From contig DATKVJ010000043.1 of the NCBI GenBank assembly GCA_035530135.1, forward strand, positions 1 to 8,085: 8,085 nucleotides of DNA, in the 5' to 3' direction. This DNA is from CAIYYX01 sp035530135. Lineage in GTDB: Bacteria > Pseudomonadota > Gammaproteobacteria > Burkholderiales > Rhodocyclaceae. This document shows positions 1 to 5,244 of this stretch, piece by piece (the stretch's first letter is position 1; each line of letters begins with the position of its first letter). A program made the translations under genes and the position numbers. Below the pieces are notes generated by a model. The model saw nothing but the letters and a program-made list of their open reading frames with translations, did not search any database and had not been told where the DNA came from.

Positions 1-3
1 GGA

Positions 4-79
4 TGGTGGAGAAGAGGAGGATCGAACTCCCGACCTCTGCATTGCGAACGCAGCGCTCTCCCAGCTGAGCTACTTCCCC
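4..79 (-). tRNA. tRNA-Ala, anticodon CGC
   Basis: Read on the minus strand, the 76 nt fold into a complete cloverleaf with an encoded CCA end (4-6) and discriminator A73. The 7-bp acceptor stem contains the G3:U70 wobble pair, which is the major identity element for alanyl-tRNA synthetase. The D arm, the 5-bp anticodon stem closed by a G-U pair, and a T arm with TTCGATC loop are all present. The anticodon loop reads TTCGCAA, so the anticodon is CGC (44-46), which decodes GCG, a codon favoured in GC-rich genomes. U33 and A37 are in place. No intron or truncation is seen. It lies about 30 bp downstream of sua5 on the same strand. The 3' flank lies outside the window, so any terminator or further tRNAs cannot be judged. 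Confidence 0.97.
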
Positions 80-85
80 ACACGA

Positions 86-121
86 GGCGCGCAGTATATC
101 AAAAATTCCTCAGGTTTCGTC
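86..121 (-). promoter_or_regulatory. Candidate promoter of tRNA-Ala: extended -10 with GC-rich discriminator
   Basis: On the minus strand, TATACT (93-98; 5 of 6 matches to TATAAT) is preceded by TG plus one base (99-101), which makes an extended -10. It is followed by a GC-only discriminator, GCGCGCC (86-92). That arrangement is typical of stringently controlled stable-RNA promoters. Initiation about 7 bases downstream would leave a very short 5' leader before the mature tRNA end at 79. The -35 at 17-bp spacing (116-121, GACGAA) is weak and lies inside the last codons of sua5. Read-through from sua5 remains possible because no terminator separates the two genes. The elements are seen directly; their activity is inferred. 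Confidence 0.55.
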
Positions 122-1093
122 TTGTTCGCCCGAGCCGCAGGCGGCGCGGGCGAGGCGGTCGGCGACGGCTCGCCACGCGGGCTCCCGCGGCGGCGCCTCG
201 ACCAGGATCAGATCGGGTCTGGCGGCGTCGAGTTGGCGCAGCGCGGCGTAGAGCTCGCGGGCGTAGCCCGTCGCATCTTCGGGGGCGGTGCGCCAGATCA
301 GCTCGGCCGCCGCGAAGGGCTGGGGGCGGCGGGAGAGCACCGCGACGCGGCGGCCCTGGGCCTGCGCTTCGCGCACCGCGGCTTCGAGCGCTGCGGGCTC
401 CACCAGGCGCAGCGACGAGGACGGTGCGTAGTGCGCCGCCAGCGAGCCGGAGACGCGCGGCCGTTCGCTCTCCATCGCGGGACTGTCCGTCGGCGCGGCG
501 CCCAACACGCGAAGGATGTCGTCCGCGGAAATCGCGCCGGGCCGCAGCACCACCGGGGCGCCGCGCGAGAGATCGACGATGGTGGACTCGATGCCGACGG
601 CGCAGGGACCGCCGTCGACCACCAGTTGCACCGCGTCGCCGAGTTCGGCGCGGACGTGGGCGGCGGTGGTCGGGCTGATGCGGCCGAAGCGGTTGGCCGA
701 GGGCGCGGCGATGCCGCCGCCGAATTCGGCGAGCAGCGCCAGCGCCAGCGGGTGGTCGGGCACGCGCAGACCGACGGTGTCCTGGCCGCCGGTGACGGCG
801 TCGGGGACGAGCCCGGAGCGCTTCAGGATCAGGGTCAAGGGACCCGGCCAGAAGGCGGCGGCGAGCTTGTAGGCGGCTGCCGGCACCTCGCGCGCCCAGG
901 CGTCGAGATGTTCGGCGCCGGCGATATGGACGATCAGCGGATGGTCGGCGGGGCGACCCTTGGCGGCGAAGATCTTCGCCACCGCTTTTGGGTTGGAGGC
1001 GTCGGCCCCCAGGCCATAGACCGTCTCGGTGGGAAAGGCGACCAGCTCGCCGGCGCGCAGCAGCGCCGCGGCGCGGGCGATCTGGTCATTCAC
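110..1093 (-). CDS. sua5: L-threonylcarbamoyladenylate synthase, Sua5 type
   Basis: This cytoplasmic enzyme makes threonylcarbamoyl-AMP from threonine, bicarbonate and ATP. It is the first step of t6A37 modification of ANN-decoding tRNAs; TsaB, TsaD and TsaE complete the reaction. The 327-aa protein has a YrdC domain (about 5-195) with PTETVYGLGADA (21-32), KGRPADHPL (45-53), FWPGPLTLIL (81-90), PSANRFGRISPT (131-142) and GIESTIVDL (167-175). After the linker motif SGSLAAHYAP (215-224) comes the C-terminal Sua5 domain (about 225-320). The length fits the two-domain Sua5 form rather than short TsaC. The start codon is GTG (1091-1093), not ATG; a GAGGG Shine-Dalgarno with about 9 nt spacing supports it. 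The gene starts 12 bp after purE and is the last protein gene of the run that begins at iorA. Confidence 0.95.
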   Translation of the reverse strand: MNDQIARAAALLRAGELVAFPTETVYGLGADASNPKAVAKIFAAKGRPADHPLIVHIAGAEHLDAWAREVPAAAYKLAAAFWPGPLTLILKRSGLVPDAVTGGQDTVGLRVPDHPLALALLAEFGGGIAAPSANRFGRISPTTAAHVRAELGDAVQLVVDGGPCAVGIESTIVDLSRGAPVVLRPGAISADDILRVLGAAPTDSPAMESERPRVSGSLAAHYAPSSSLRLVEPAALEAAVREAQAQGRRVAVLSRRPQPFAAAELIWRTAPEDATGYARELYAALRQLDAARPDLILVEAPPREPAWRAVADRLARAACGSGEQDET

Positions 1094-1108
1094 CGCCGAG
1101 CGCCCTCA
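1091..1108 (-). promoter_or_regulatory. sua5 ribosome binding site overlapping the purE stop, GTG start
   Basis: The purE stop codon TGA (1106-1108) is part of TGAGGG, whose GAGGG (1103-1107) serves as Shine-Dalgarno for the GTG start at 1091-1093, with 9 nt between. An ATG is visible in GTGAATGAC but is out of frame. This arrangement supports translational coupling of purE and sua5. Confidence 0.6.
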
Positions 1109-1624
1109 GGGCAGGTCGGGCAGGGTCTTGGCCAGCACCTTCTTGGTCTGGCGGACGCGGAACTCGCTGAGCTTTTTCGCCAGACCGGCGTCTGCGAGGG
1201 CCAGCATCGCGACCGCGAACAGCGCCGCGTTGGTGGCGCCGGCCTCGCCGATGGCGAAGGTGGCGACGGGGATGCCGCCGGGCATCTGCACCATGGCGAG
1301 CAGCGAGTCCAGGCCCTGCAGGTGCTTCGAGGGCATGGGCACGGCGAGCACCGGCAGCTCGGTCTTGGCGGCGAGCACGCCGGCCAGGTGGGCGGCGCCG
1401 CCGGCCGCGCCGATCAGCACCTTGAGGCCACGCCCCGCCGCGGTGGCCGCGTAGTCCAGCGCGGCGTCGGGGGTGCGGTGCGCGGAGAGCACGCGGGCCT
1501 CGTAGCCGACGCCGAAATCCTTCAGGGTCGCGGCCGCGGCGCGCAGCACCGGCCAGTCCGAATCAGAACCCATGACGATGCCGACGACGGGCTTGGCGCT
1601 ACCGTGTTCCTTGCTCGCTTTCAT
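1106..1624 (-). CDS. purE: N5-carboxyaminoimidazole ribonucleotide mutase (PurE, class I)
   Basis: PurE converts N5-CAIR to CAIR in de novo purine synthesis, working after the ATP-dependent carboxylase PurK. The 172-aa protein has the usual length and a single flavodoxin-like domain that forms octamers in the family. Visible motifs are the phosphate-binding GSDSDW (19-24), SAHRTP (47-52) with the likely catalytic His49, GAAGGAAHL (72-80), and PMPSKHLQGLDSLL (96-109). The SAHRTP and GAAGGAAHL forms fit class I mutases, which need PurK, rather than class II AIR carboxylases. The ATG at 1624 is 3 bp beyond the folD stop and has a GGAAGA Shine-Dalgarno inside the end of folD. Unusually, purK does not follow; sua5 comes directly next. 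Identity is sure; the class assignment is fairly sure. Confidence 0.97.
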   Translation of the reverse strand: MKASKEHGSAKPVVGIVMGSDSDWPVLRAAAATLKDFGVGYEARVLSAHRTPDAALDYAATAAGRGLKVLIGAAGGAAHLAGVLAAKTELPVLAVPMPSKHLQGLDSLLAMVQMPGGIPVATFAIGEAGATNAALFAVAMLALADAGLAKKLSEFRVRQTKKVLAKTLPDLP

Positions 1625-1627
1625 TCG

Positions 1628-2482
1628 CTATCTTCCAGATCTGCGCTCGGCCGCCTCGATGGTGTTGGCCAGAAGCATGGTGATGGTCATCGGCCCGACG
1701 CCGCCGGGCACGGGCGTGATGATACCTGCAACTTCGCTGGCCGAGGCGAAGTCCACGTCGCCGCAGAGCTTGCCGTCGGGCAGGCGGTTGATGCCGACGT
1801 CGATCACCGTGGCGCCTTGCTTGACCATGTCGCCGGTGATCATCCTGGCCCGGCCGACCGCCGCCACCAGGATGTCGGCGCGCCGGGTGTGGCAGGCGAG
1901 GTCGCGGGTCTGCGAATGGCAGATGGTGACGGTGCAGCCGGCGGCGAGGAGCAGCATGGCCATGGGTTTGCCGACGATGTTGCTGCGCCCGACGATCACC
2001 GCCTCGGCGCCCTTCAATGGCACGCCCCGGCTCTTCAGCATCTCCATGACGCCGTAGGGCGTGCACGGGATGAAGCGCGGCTTGCCCTGCATCAGCGCGC
2101 CGACGTTCTCGGCGTGGAAGCCGTCTACGTCCTTCTCCGGGTCTATCGCTTCGAGCACCGCGTCGGCGTCGAAGCGCTTGGGCAGCGGCAACTGCACCAG
2201 GATGCCGTGCACGCCGGGGTCGGCGTTGAGTTCGCTGATCCTGGCGAAGACCACGGCCGGGTCTACCTCCGCCGGATAGACGTCCTTCAGCGAGCGCACG
2301 CCGGCCTTCTCGCAGGCGGCGACCTTGTTGCGCACATAGACGCTGGAGGCGGGGTCCTCGCCGACCAGGATCACCGCCAGACAAGGCGTGACGCCGCGCG
2401 CGGCGAGCGCTGCGGCGCGGGTCGCGAGGCCGGCGCGAATGCTGGCGGAGAGGGCGTTGCCGTCGAGCAGCACGGCGCTCAT
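1628..2482 (-). CDS. folD: Bifunctional methylenetetrahydrofolate dehydrogenase/cyclohydrolase
   Basis: FolD interconverts 5,10-methylene-, 5,10-methenyl- and 10-formyl-tetrahydrofolate in the cytoplasm using NADP. It supplies formyl groups for purines and initiator tRNA. At 284 aa it is full length. The catalytic residues expected from the E. coli enzyme are visible: Tyr49 and Lys53 in VYVRNK, Gln97 in QLPLP (97-101), and Asp120 in DVDGFH (118-123). The Rossmann domain has GRSNIVGKP (165-173), and the C-terminal signature PGGVGPMT is at 259-266. The ATG overlaps the iorB stop by one base (TGATG), and no clear Shine-Dalgarno precedes it, so translation is probably coupled to iorB. The purE start follows the folD stop by 3 bp. 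One-carbon supply makes a functional pair with purE. Confidence 0.97.
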   Translation of the reverse strand: MSAVLLDGNALSASIRAGLATRAAALAARGVTPCLAVILVGEDPASSVYVRNKVAACEKAGVRSLKDVYPAEVDPAVVFARISELNADPGVHGILVQLPLPKRFDADAVLEAIDPEKDVDGFHAENVGALMQGKPRFIPCTPYGVMEMLKSRGVPLKGAEAVIVGRSNIVGKPMAMLLLAAGCTVTICHSQTRDLACHTRRADILVAAVGRARMITGDMVKQGATVIDVGINRLPDGKLCGDVDFASASEVAGIITPVPGGVGPMTITMLLANTIEAAERRSGR

Positions 2483-3105
2483 CAGGCGAGCGCCGCCGCG
2501 GGCGCGGCCGAAGAAGCCACGGCGGCGCGGCCGCCGGCGAAGGCCTTGGCATTGGCCTCGACCATCGCGGGCTTCCTCGCCGTGAAGCGGCGCAGGATGA
2601 ATTCCAGCAGCACCTCGGCGGAGAACGGCAGGTGGTCGGCGATGGCGCCCAGCATCACGCTGTTGCCCAGGCGCACGTCGCCCAGCTCCAGGGCGATGGC
2701 CATGGCGTCGAAGGCGTGCACCTCGATGCCCAGCGCGCGGATCTCTGCGACGGGATCTGCGGGATATTCGTAGAGGCCGCCGCTGACCACCGGCGGCACC
2801 AGCCGCGCGGTGTTCATCAGCACCCGTCCGCCCGGCCGGAGGTAGTGGATCCAGCGCAGCGCCTCGGCCGACTCGAAGCCGACGATCAGGTCGGCCTCGC
2901 CCGGCGCGATCTGCGGCGAGAGCACCCGCTCGCCGAAGCGCAGGTGCGAGGAGACGACGCCGCCGCGCTGGGCCATGCCGGCGACTTCGGTCTTCTTGAC
3001 GTCGTGGCCGAGCGAGATCGCCGCTTCGGCGAGGATCTCGGTGGCGGTCATCACGCCCTGGCCGCCGATGCCGACGACCAGGATGTTGGTCACTTCATTT
3101 TTCAT
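2482..3105 (-). CDS. iorB: Indolepyruvate (2-oxoacid):ferredoxin oxidoreductase, beta subunit
   Basis: This is the gamma-domain subunit of the 2-oxoacid:ferredoxin oxidoreductase superfamily; it pairs with IorA to convert aryl-pyruvates plus CoA to aryl-acetyl-CoA, CO2 and reduced ferredoxin. The 207-aa protein opens with the nucleotide-loop motif GIGGQGVMT (12-20). The family segment EVAGMAQRGG follows at 40-49, then SPQIAPGEADLIVGFE (63-78) and LGNSVMLGA (146-154). Many IorB proteins I recall have His where Ala42 stands in EVAGM. The last 15 or so residues are Ala-rich, and the tail overlaps the folD start codon. The ATG at 3105 has a strong GAGGAA Shine-Dalgarno that contains the iorA stop. 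No transmembrane segment or cofactor cysteine cluster is present, as expected for this subunit. The substrate could also be phenylpyruvate or a related 2-oxoacid. Confidence 0.9.
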   Translation of the reverse strand: MKNEVTNILVVGIGGQGVMTATEILAEAAISLGHDVKKTEVAGMAQRGGVVSSHLRFGERVLSPQIAPGEADLIVGFESAEALRWIHYLRPGGRVLMNTARLVPPVVSGGLYEYPADPVAEIRALGIEVHAFDAMAIALELGDVRLGNSVMLGAIADHLPFSAEVLLEFILRRFTARKPAMVEANAKAFAGGRAAVASSAAPAAALA

Positions 3106-3117
3106 GCAATTTCCTCA
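3103..3117 (-). promoter_or_regulatory. iorB ribosome binding site containing the iorA stop codon
   Basis: The iorA stop TGA (3115-3117) is the start of TGAGGAAA. GAGGAA (3111-3116) is a strong Shine-Dalgarno placed about 5-6 nt before the iorB ATG (3103-3105). A ribosome terminating on iorA therefore sits on the iorB initiation site. That fits a need for equal amounts of the two enzyme subunits. Confidence 0.65.
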
Positions 3118-4977
3118 ATGCTTCTTCAAGACGTTGATCGATGCGAGCGTCGCCGCGGCGACGATGGCGCCCGGCGCGCAGGGCTGGACGCAGAGGCCGC
3201 AGCCGGTGCAGGCGGCGGTCTCGATGCCGACGAACTGCAGTTCGACTTCCTTGCCCGAGGGCTTGACCGCCTTCTCGCGCCGCTTGACGTGGATCGCCGG
3301 GCAGCCGATGTCGACGCAGTTGCCGCAGCCGGTGCACTTGTCGGCGTCTACGACGTAGGGGCTCTGGCGCTTGAAGTCGTCGATCAGCACGCAGGGACGG
3401 TCGGTGATGATGACCGAGGGCTCGGGGATCTTGGTCTCCTCGCGCAGCGCCTTGAACAGCACCGGCAACTGGTAGGGATCGACCTTGCGGATGCGCTCGG
3501 GTTTGACGCCCAGCGCCTCGCAGATCTTGACGAAGTCCACCCGCGGCGCCGCCTCGCCGCGGATGTCGCGGCCGGTGGCCGGGTTGTCCTGGCCGCCGGT
3601 CATGCCGACGGTGCGGTTGTCGAGGAGCAGGACGGTGACATTCCCCCGGTTGTAGGTGATGTCGAGCAGGCCCTGCATGCCCATGTGCAGGAAGGTCGAG
3701 TCGCCGATCACGGCGACGATCTTCTTGTCGCGGTCGGACTCGCTCCTGCCCTTGTCGAGGCCGAGCGCCACGCCCATCGAGGCGCCCATCGAGATGGTCG
3801 AGTCGAGCGCGTGCCAGGGATGGCCGGCGCCCAGCGTATAGCAGCCGATGTCGCCGGCGATGGTGACGTTCCTGAGCTGCGCCAGCGTGTAATAGACGCC
3901 GAGGTGCGGGCAGGCGACGCACATCGTCGGCGGCCGGGGAAACACCTGGGCCGGTTTGGTCGCCGGCACCGGCAGCGTCTCGCCGAGCAGGCGGGCGACC
4001 GCGGGCTTCAGTATCTCCGGGGCCAGCTCGCCGATCTTGGGCAGCAGGTCCTTGCCGTGGCAGTCTATGCCGGCGGCCTTCAGCTCCATCTCCAGCAGCG
4101 GCTCGGTCTCCTCGACCACCAACAGGCGCTCGACGCCGGCGGCGAAGGCGCGGATCTTTTCCAGCGGCGCCGGGTAGGACAGCCCCAGCTTCAGCGCCGG
4201 CGCATCCGGGAAGGCCTCCTGCACGTGCATCCAGGCCGGCCCGGTGGCGATGAAACCGACGCGGCGGTCGGCACCTTCGACGACATAATTCAAGGGCGAG
4301 GTCTCCGCCTCGGCGCGCAGCTTCTCCTCGCGCTCGTACATCAGCGGAATGCGCGCCTTGGCGTTGCCCGGCACCATCACCCAGCGGCGGGCATCCTTGA
4401 CGAAGCCGGCGGAGGCATGCGCCCCCCGTTCGCCCACCGTGACCATGCCCTTGACGTGGCAGATGCGCGTGGTCAGGCGCAGCAGCACCGGCACCTGGAA
4501 GCGCTCCGACAGCTCGTAGCCGGCCCGGACCAGGTCGTAGGCTTCCTGCGAGTCGGCCGGTTCGAGCAGCGGCAGATGCGCGAAGCGGCCCCAGAAGCGC
4601 GAATCCTGTTCGTTCTGCGAGGAGGACAGGCCGACGTCGTCGGCCACCGCGATCACCATGCCGCCGGCGGTGCCGGTCAGGGTCAGGGTCATCAGCGGGT
4701 CCGCCGCGACGTTCAAGCCGACGTGCTTCATCGCGCAGAACGAGCGCGAGCCGGCCATCGAGGCGCCGATGGCGACCTCCAGTGCGACCTTCTCGTTGAC
4801 CGACCACTCGGTATAGGTGTCGGGATAGCGGGCGAGGTTCTCCAGCATCTCGGTCGAGGGCGTGCCCGGATAGGCCGAGGCCACCCTGACGCAGGACTCC
4901 CAGGCGGCGCGCGCGATCGCTTCGTTGCCCGAGAGGAGCTGCCGGGAGTGTGACGGCGAGGGTTGGGTTGCTGCCAT
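3115..4977 (-). CDS. iorA: Indolepyruvate (2-oxoacid):ferredoxin oxidoreductase, alpha subunit
   Basis: This is the catalytic, thiamine-diphosphate and iron-sulfur subunit of IorAB. It is a 620-aa protein of archaeal-type split architecture. The N-terminal pyrimidine-binding domain (about 12-190) begins with LLSGNEAIARAA (14-25) and has YPGTP (36-40) and WSVNEKVALE (58-67). A middle domain runs to about 340. The TPP-pyrophosphate domain (about 350-525) has CVACPH (353-358), GDIGCY (375-380), GDS (425-427) and LLDNRTVGMTGGQ (451-463). A C-terminal 2x[4Fe-4S] ferredoxin domain carries Cys548, 551, 554, 559 and Cys590, 593, 596, 600. The second cluster reads CAP where CP is usual. The start at 4977 puts 13 residues before the conserved LLSGNEA block; its Shine-Dalgarno is weak. 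It heads the minus-strand operon and is divergent from aceE. Aryl-pyruvate is the likely substrate class; indolepyruvate itself is only the family name. Confidence 0.93.
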   Translation of the reverse strand: MAATQPSPSHSRQLLSGNEAIARAAWESCVRVASAYPGTPSTEMLENLARYPDTYTEWSVNEKVALEVAIGASMAGSRSFCAMKHVGLNVAADPLMTLTLTGTAGGMVIAVADDVGLSSSQNEQDSRFWGRFAHLPLLEPADSQEAYDLVRAGYELSERFQVPVLLRLTTRICHVKGMVTVGERGAHASAGFVKDARRWVMVPGNAKARIPLMYEREEKLRAEAETSPLNYVVEGADRRVGFIATGPAWMHVQEAFPDAPALKLGLSYPAPLEKIRAFAAGVERLLVVEETEPLLEMELKAAGIDCHGKDLLPKIGELAPEILKPAVARLLGETLPVPATKPAQVFPRPPTMCVACPHLGVYYTLAQLRNVTIAGDIGCYTLGAGHPWHALDSTISMGASMGVALGLDKGRSESDRDKKIVAVIGDSTFLHMGMQGLLDITYNRGNVTVLLLDNRTVGMTGGQDNPATGRDIRGEAAPRVDFVKICEALGVKPERIRKVDPYQLPVLFKALREETKIPEPSVIITDRPCVLIDDFKRQSPYVVDADKCTGCGNCVDIGCPAIHVKRREKAVKPSGKEVELQFVGIETAACTGCGLCVQPCAPGAIVAAATLASINVLKKH

Positions 4978-5012
4978 GTTTGCTTGCTTTCAAAAGTTTG
5001 ACGATTTTACAG

Positions 5013-5018
5013 ATTATT
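5013..5018 (-). promoter_or_regulatory. Candidate -10 element of iorA
   Basis: On the minus strand this reads AATAAT, matching TATAAT at 5 of 6 positions. Transcription would begin near 5006, giving a leader of about 29 nt to the iorA ATG. No good -35 stands 16-18 bp upstream. This fits an activator-dependent promoter using the FNR-type box centred at 5045.5, which would sit at about -40. An alternative hexamer, TAATCT (5011-5016), is a poorer match but would put the box exactly at -41.5. Confidence 0.45.
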
Positions 5019-5038
5019 GCCTCGGGGCTCGCGCGGGC

Positions 5039-5052
5039 TTGATATGCGTCAA
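5039..5052. promoter_or_regulatory. FNR/CRP-family operator (TTGAT-N4-GTCAA)
   Basis: TTGAT-ATGC-GTCAA matches the FNR/ANR/DNR consensus TTGAT-N4-ATCAA at 9 of 10 specified bases. The form ending GTCAA is common among FNR, Dnr and Nnr sites of denitrifying Proteobacteria. Its centre at 5045.5 is about -40 from the candidate iorA start, near the class II activator position of -41.5. It lies about -87 from the candidate aceE start. The inferred role is activation of iorAB under oxygen limitation or in response to nitrogen oxides. An effect on aceE is possible but less direct. Confidence 0.65.
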
Positions 5053-5057
5053 GTGGG

Positions 5058-5091
5058 CGCTCGCGGCCAGCGCCGGAAGCGCGGGCGAGCG
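5058..5091. repeat. GC-rich inverted repeat between the divergent promoters
   Basis: CGCTCGC (5058-5064) and GCGAGCG (5085-5091) are perfect 7-bp inverted arms around a 20-nt centre. The centre holds a smaller dyad, GCGC (5070-5073 and 5079-5082). No T-run follows on either strand, so it does not look like an intrinsic terminator. In such GC-rich DNA arms of this kind can arise by chance. Confidence 0.4.
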
Positions 5092-5096
5092 GCCAT

Positions 5097-5106
5097 ATTG
5101 CGCAAT
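5097..5106. promoter_or_regulatory. 10-bp palindrome over the aceE -35 (possible operator)
   Basis: ATTGCGCAAT is its own reverse complement and covers the whole -35 hexamer of the candidate aceE promoter. It is not the PdhR operator known from enterobacteria. The regulator, if there is one, is unknown to me. Confidence 0.35.
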
Positions 5107-5126
5107 GCGGATGTGCCTTTTATAAT
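5098..5126 (+). promoter_or_regulatory. Candidate sigma-70 promoter of aceE
   Basis: A perfect TATAAT -10 (5121-5126) stands 17 bp downstream of TTGCGC (5098-5103), which matches the first half of TTGACA. Transcription would start near 5133, giving a leader of about 109 nt to the aceE ATG at 5242. The -35 lies inside the 10-bp palindrome ATTGCGCAAT (5097-5106), so a repressor bound there would block polymerase. Confidence 0.7.
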
Positions 5127-5198
5127 GCGGAAAACGCTTTAACCCCGTTCGCCCCGGGCCGACCACGTCGGCGCGGTTCGTATTAAGCTGTCCGAAAA

Positions 5199-5220
5199 TC
5201 GCCCGCCGAGAAACGGGCGA
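5199..5220 (+). promoter_or_regulatory. Hairpin in the aceE leader
   Basis: TCGCCCG (5199-5205) and CGGGCGA (5214-5220) form a perfect 7-bp stem with an 8-nt loop. It ends 7 nt before the AAGAGGAG Shine-Dalgarno of aceE. No U-run follows, so it is not an intrinsic terminator. It could protect the 5' end of the mRNA, or affect ribosome access. Confidence 0.5.
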
Positions 5221-5227
5221 CACTTCC

Positions 5228-5244
5228 AAGAGGAGATGATCATG
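5228..5244 (+). promoter_or_regulatory. aceE Shine-Dalgarno, which fixes the start at 5242
   Basis: AAGAGGAG (5228-5235) directly abuts an ATG at 5236, leaving no spacing for initiation there. The in-frame ATG at 5242 has the ideal 6-nt spacing. The protein therefore most likely begins MSAVPESPP, not MIMSAV. Confidence 0.8.

Larger units (their letters stand above)
4978..5241. other. Divergent iorA/aceE control region
   Basis: This is the only sizeable non-coding stretch in the window. The iorA side (4978-5020) is AT-rich and holds its candidate -10. An FNR-type box, a GC-rich dyad, the aceE promoter with a palindrome over its -35, and a leader hairpin follow in order towards aceE. No small ORF with a convincing ribosome binding site, no T-run terminator and no PdhR-like ATTGGT/ACCAAT operator is seen. 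Confidence 0.85.

Noticed and set aside
4..79. Integration (att) site at the tRNA gene
   Set aside because: The visible flank is sua5, no integrase or repeated tRNA end is present, and the other flank is outside the window.
101..151. Possible terminator of sua5
   Set aside because: A strong stem (arms 128-137 and 142-151 with one mismatch) and a T5 run in the minus transcript (101-105) both exist, but they are more than 20 nt apart and the stem lies inside coding sequence, so they do not form an intrinsic terminator.
122..2773. Plus-strand open frame of 883 codons
   Set aside because: It lies antisense to sua5, purE, folD and part of iorB, all with clear family motifs. Its composition is the Gly/Arg/Ala/His-rich type produced by reading GC-rich genes in the wrong frame.
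2632..4953. Plus-strand open frame of 773 codons
   Set aside because: It is antisense to iorB and iorA, shows no recognisable domain, and has biased composition typical of a GC-rich shadow frame.
3095..4993. Minus-strand open frame of 632 codons in another frame of iorA
   Set aside because: It is Arg/Gly-rich with no motifs. The overlapping frame 3115-4977 has full IorA domains and cysteine clusters.
5129..5142. LacI/PurR-like operator around AAAACGCTTT in the aceE leader
   Set aside because: Only the central CG and three flanking A-T pairs are symmetrical, with a mismatch between them. This is too weak to call.
5181..5186. Second aceE promoter with -10 TATTAA
   Set aside because: It matches TATAAT at only 4 of 6 positions and has no -35 at a suitable distance; the 5098-5126 promoter is much better.
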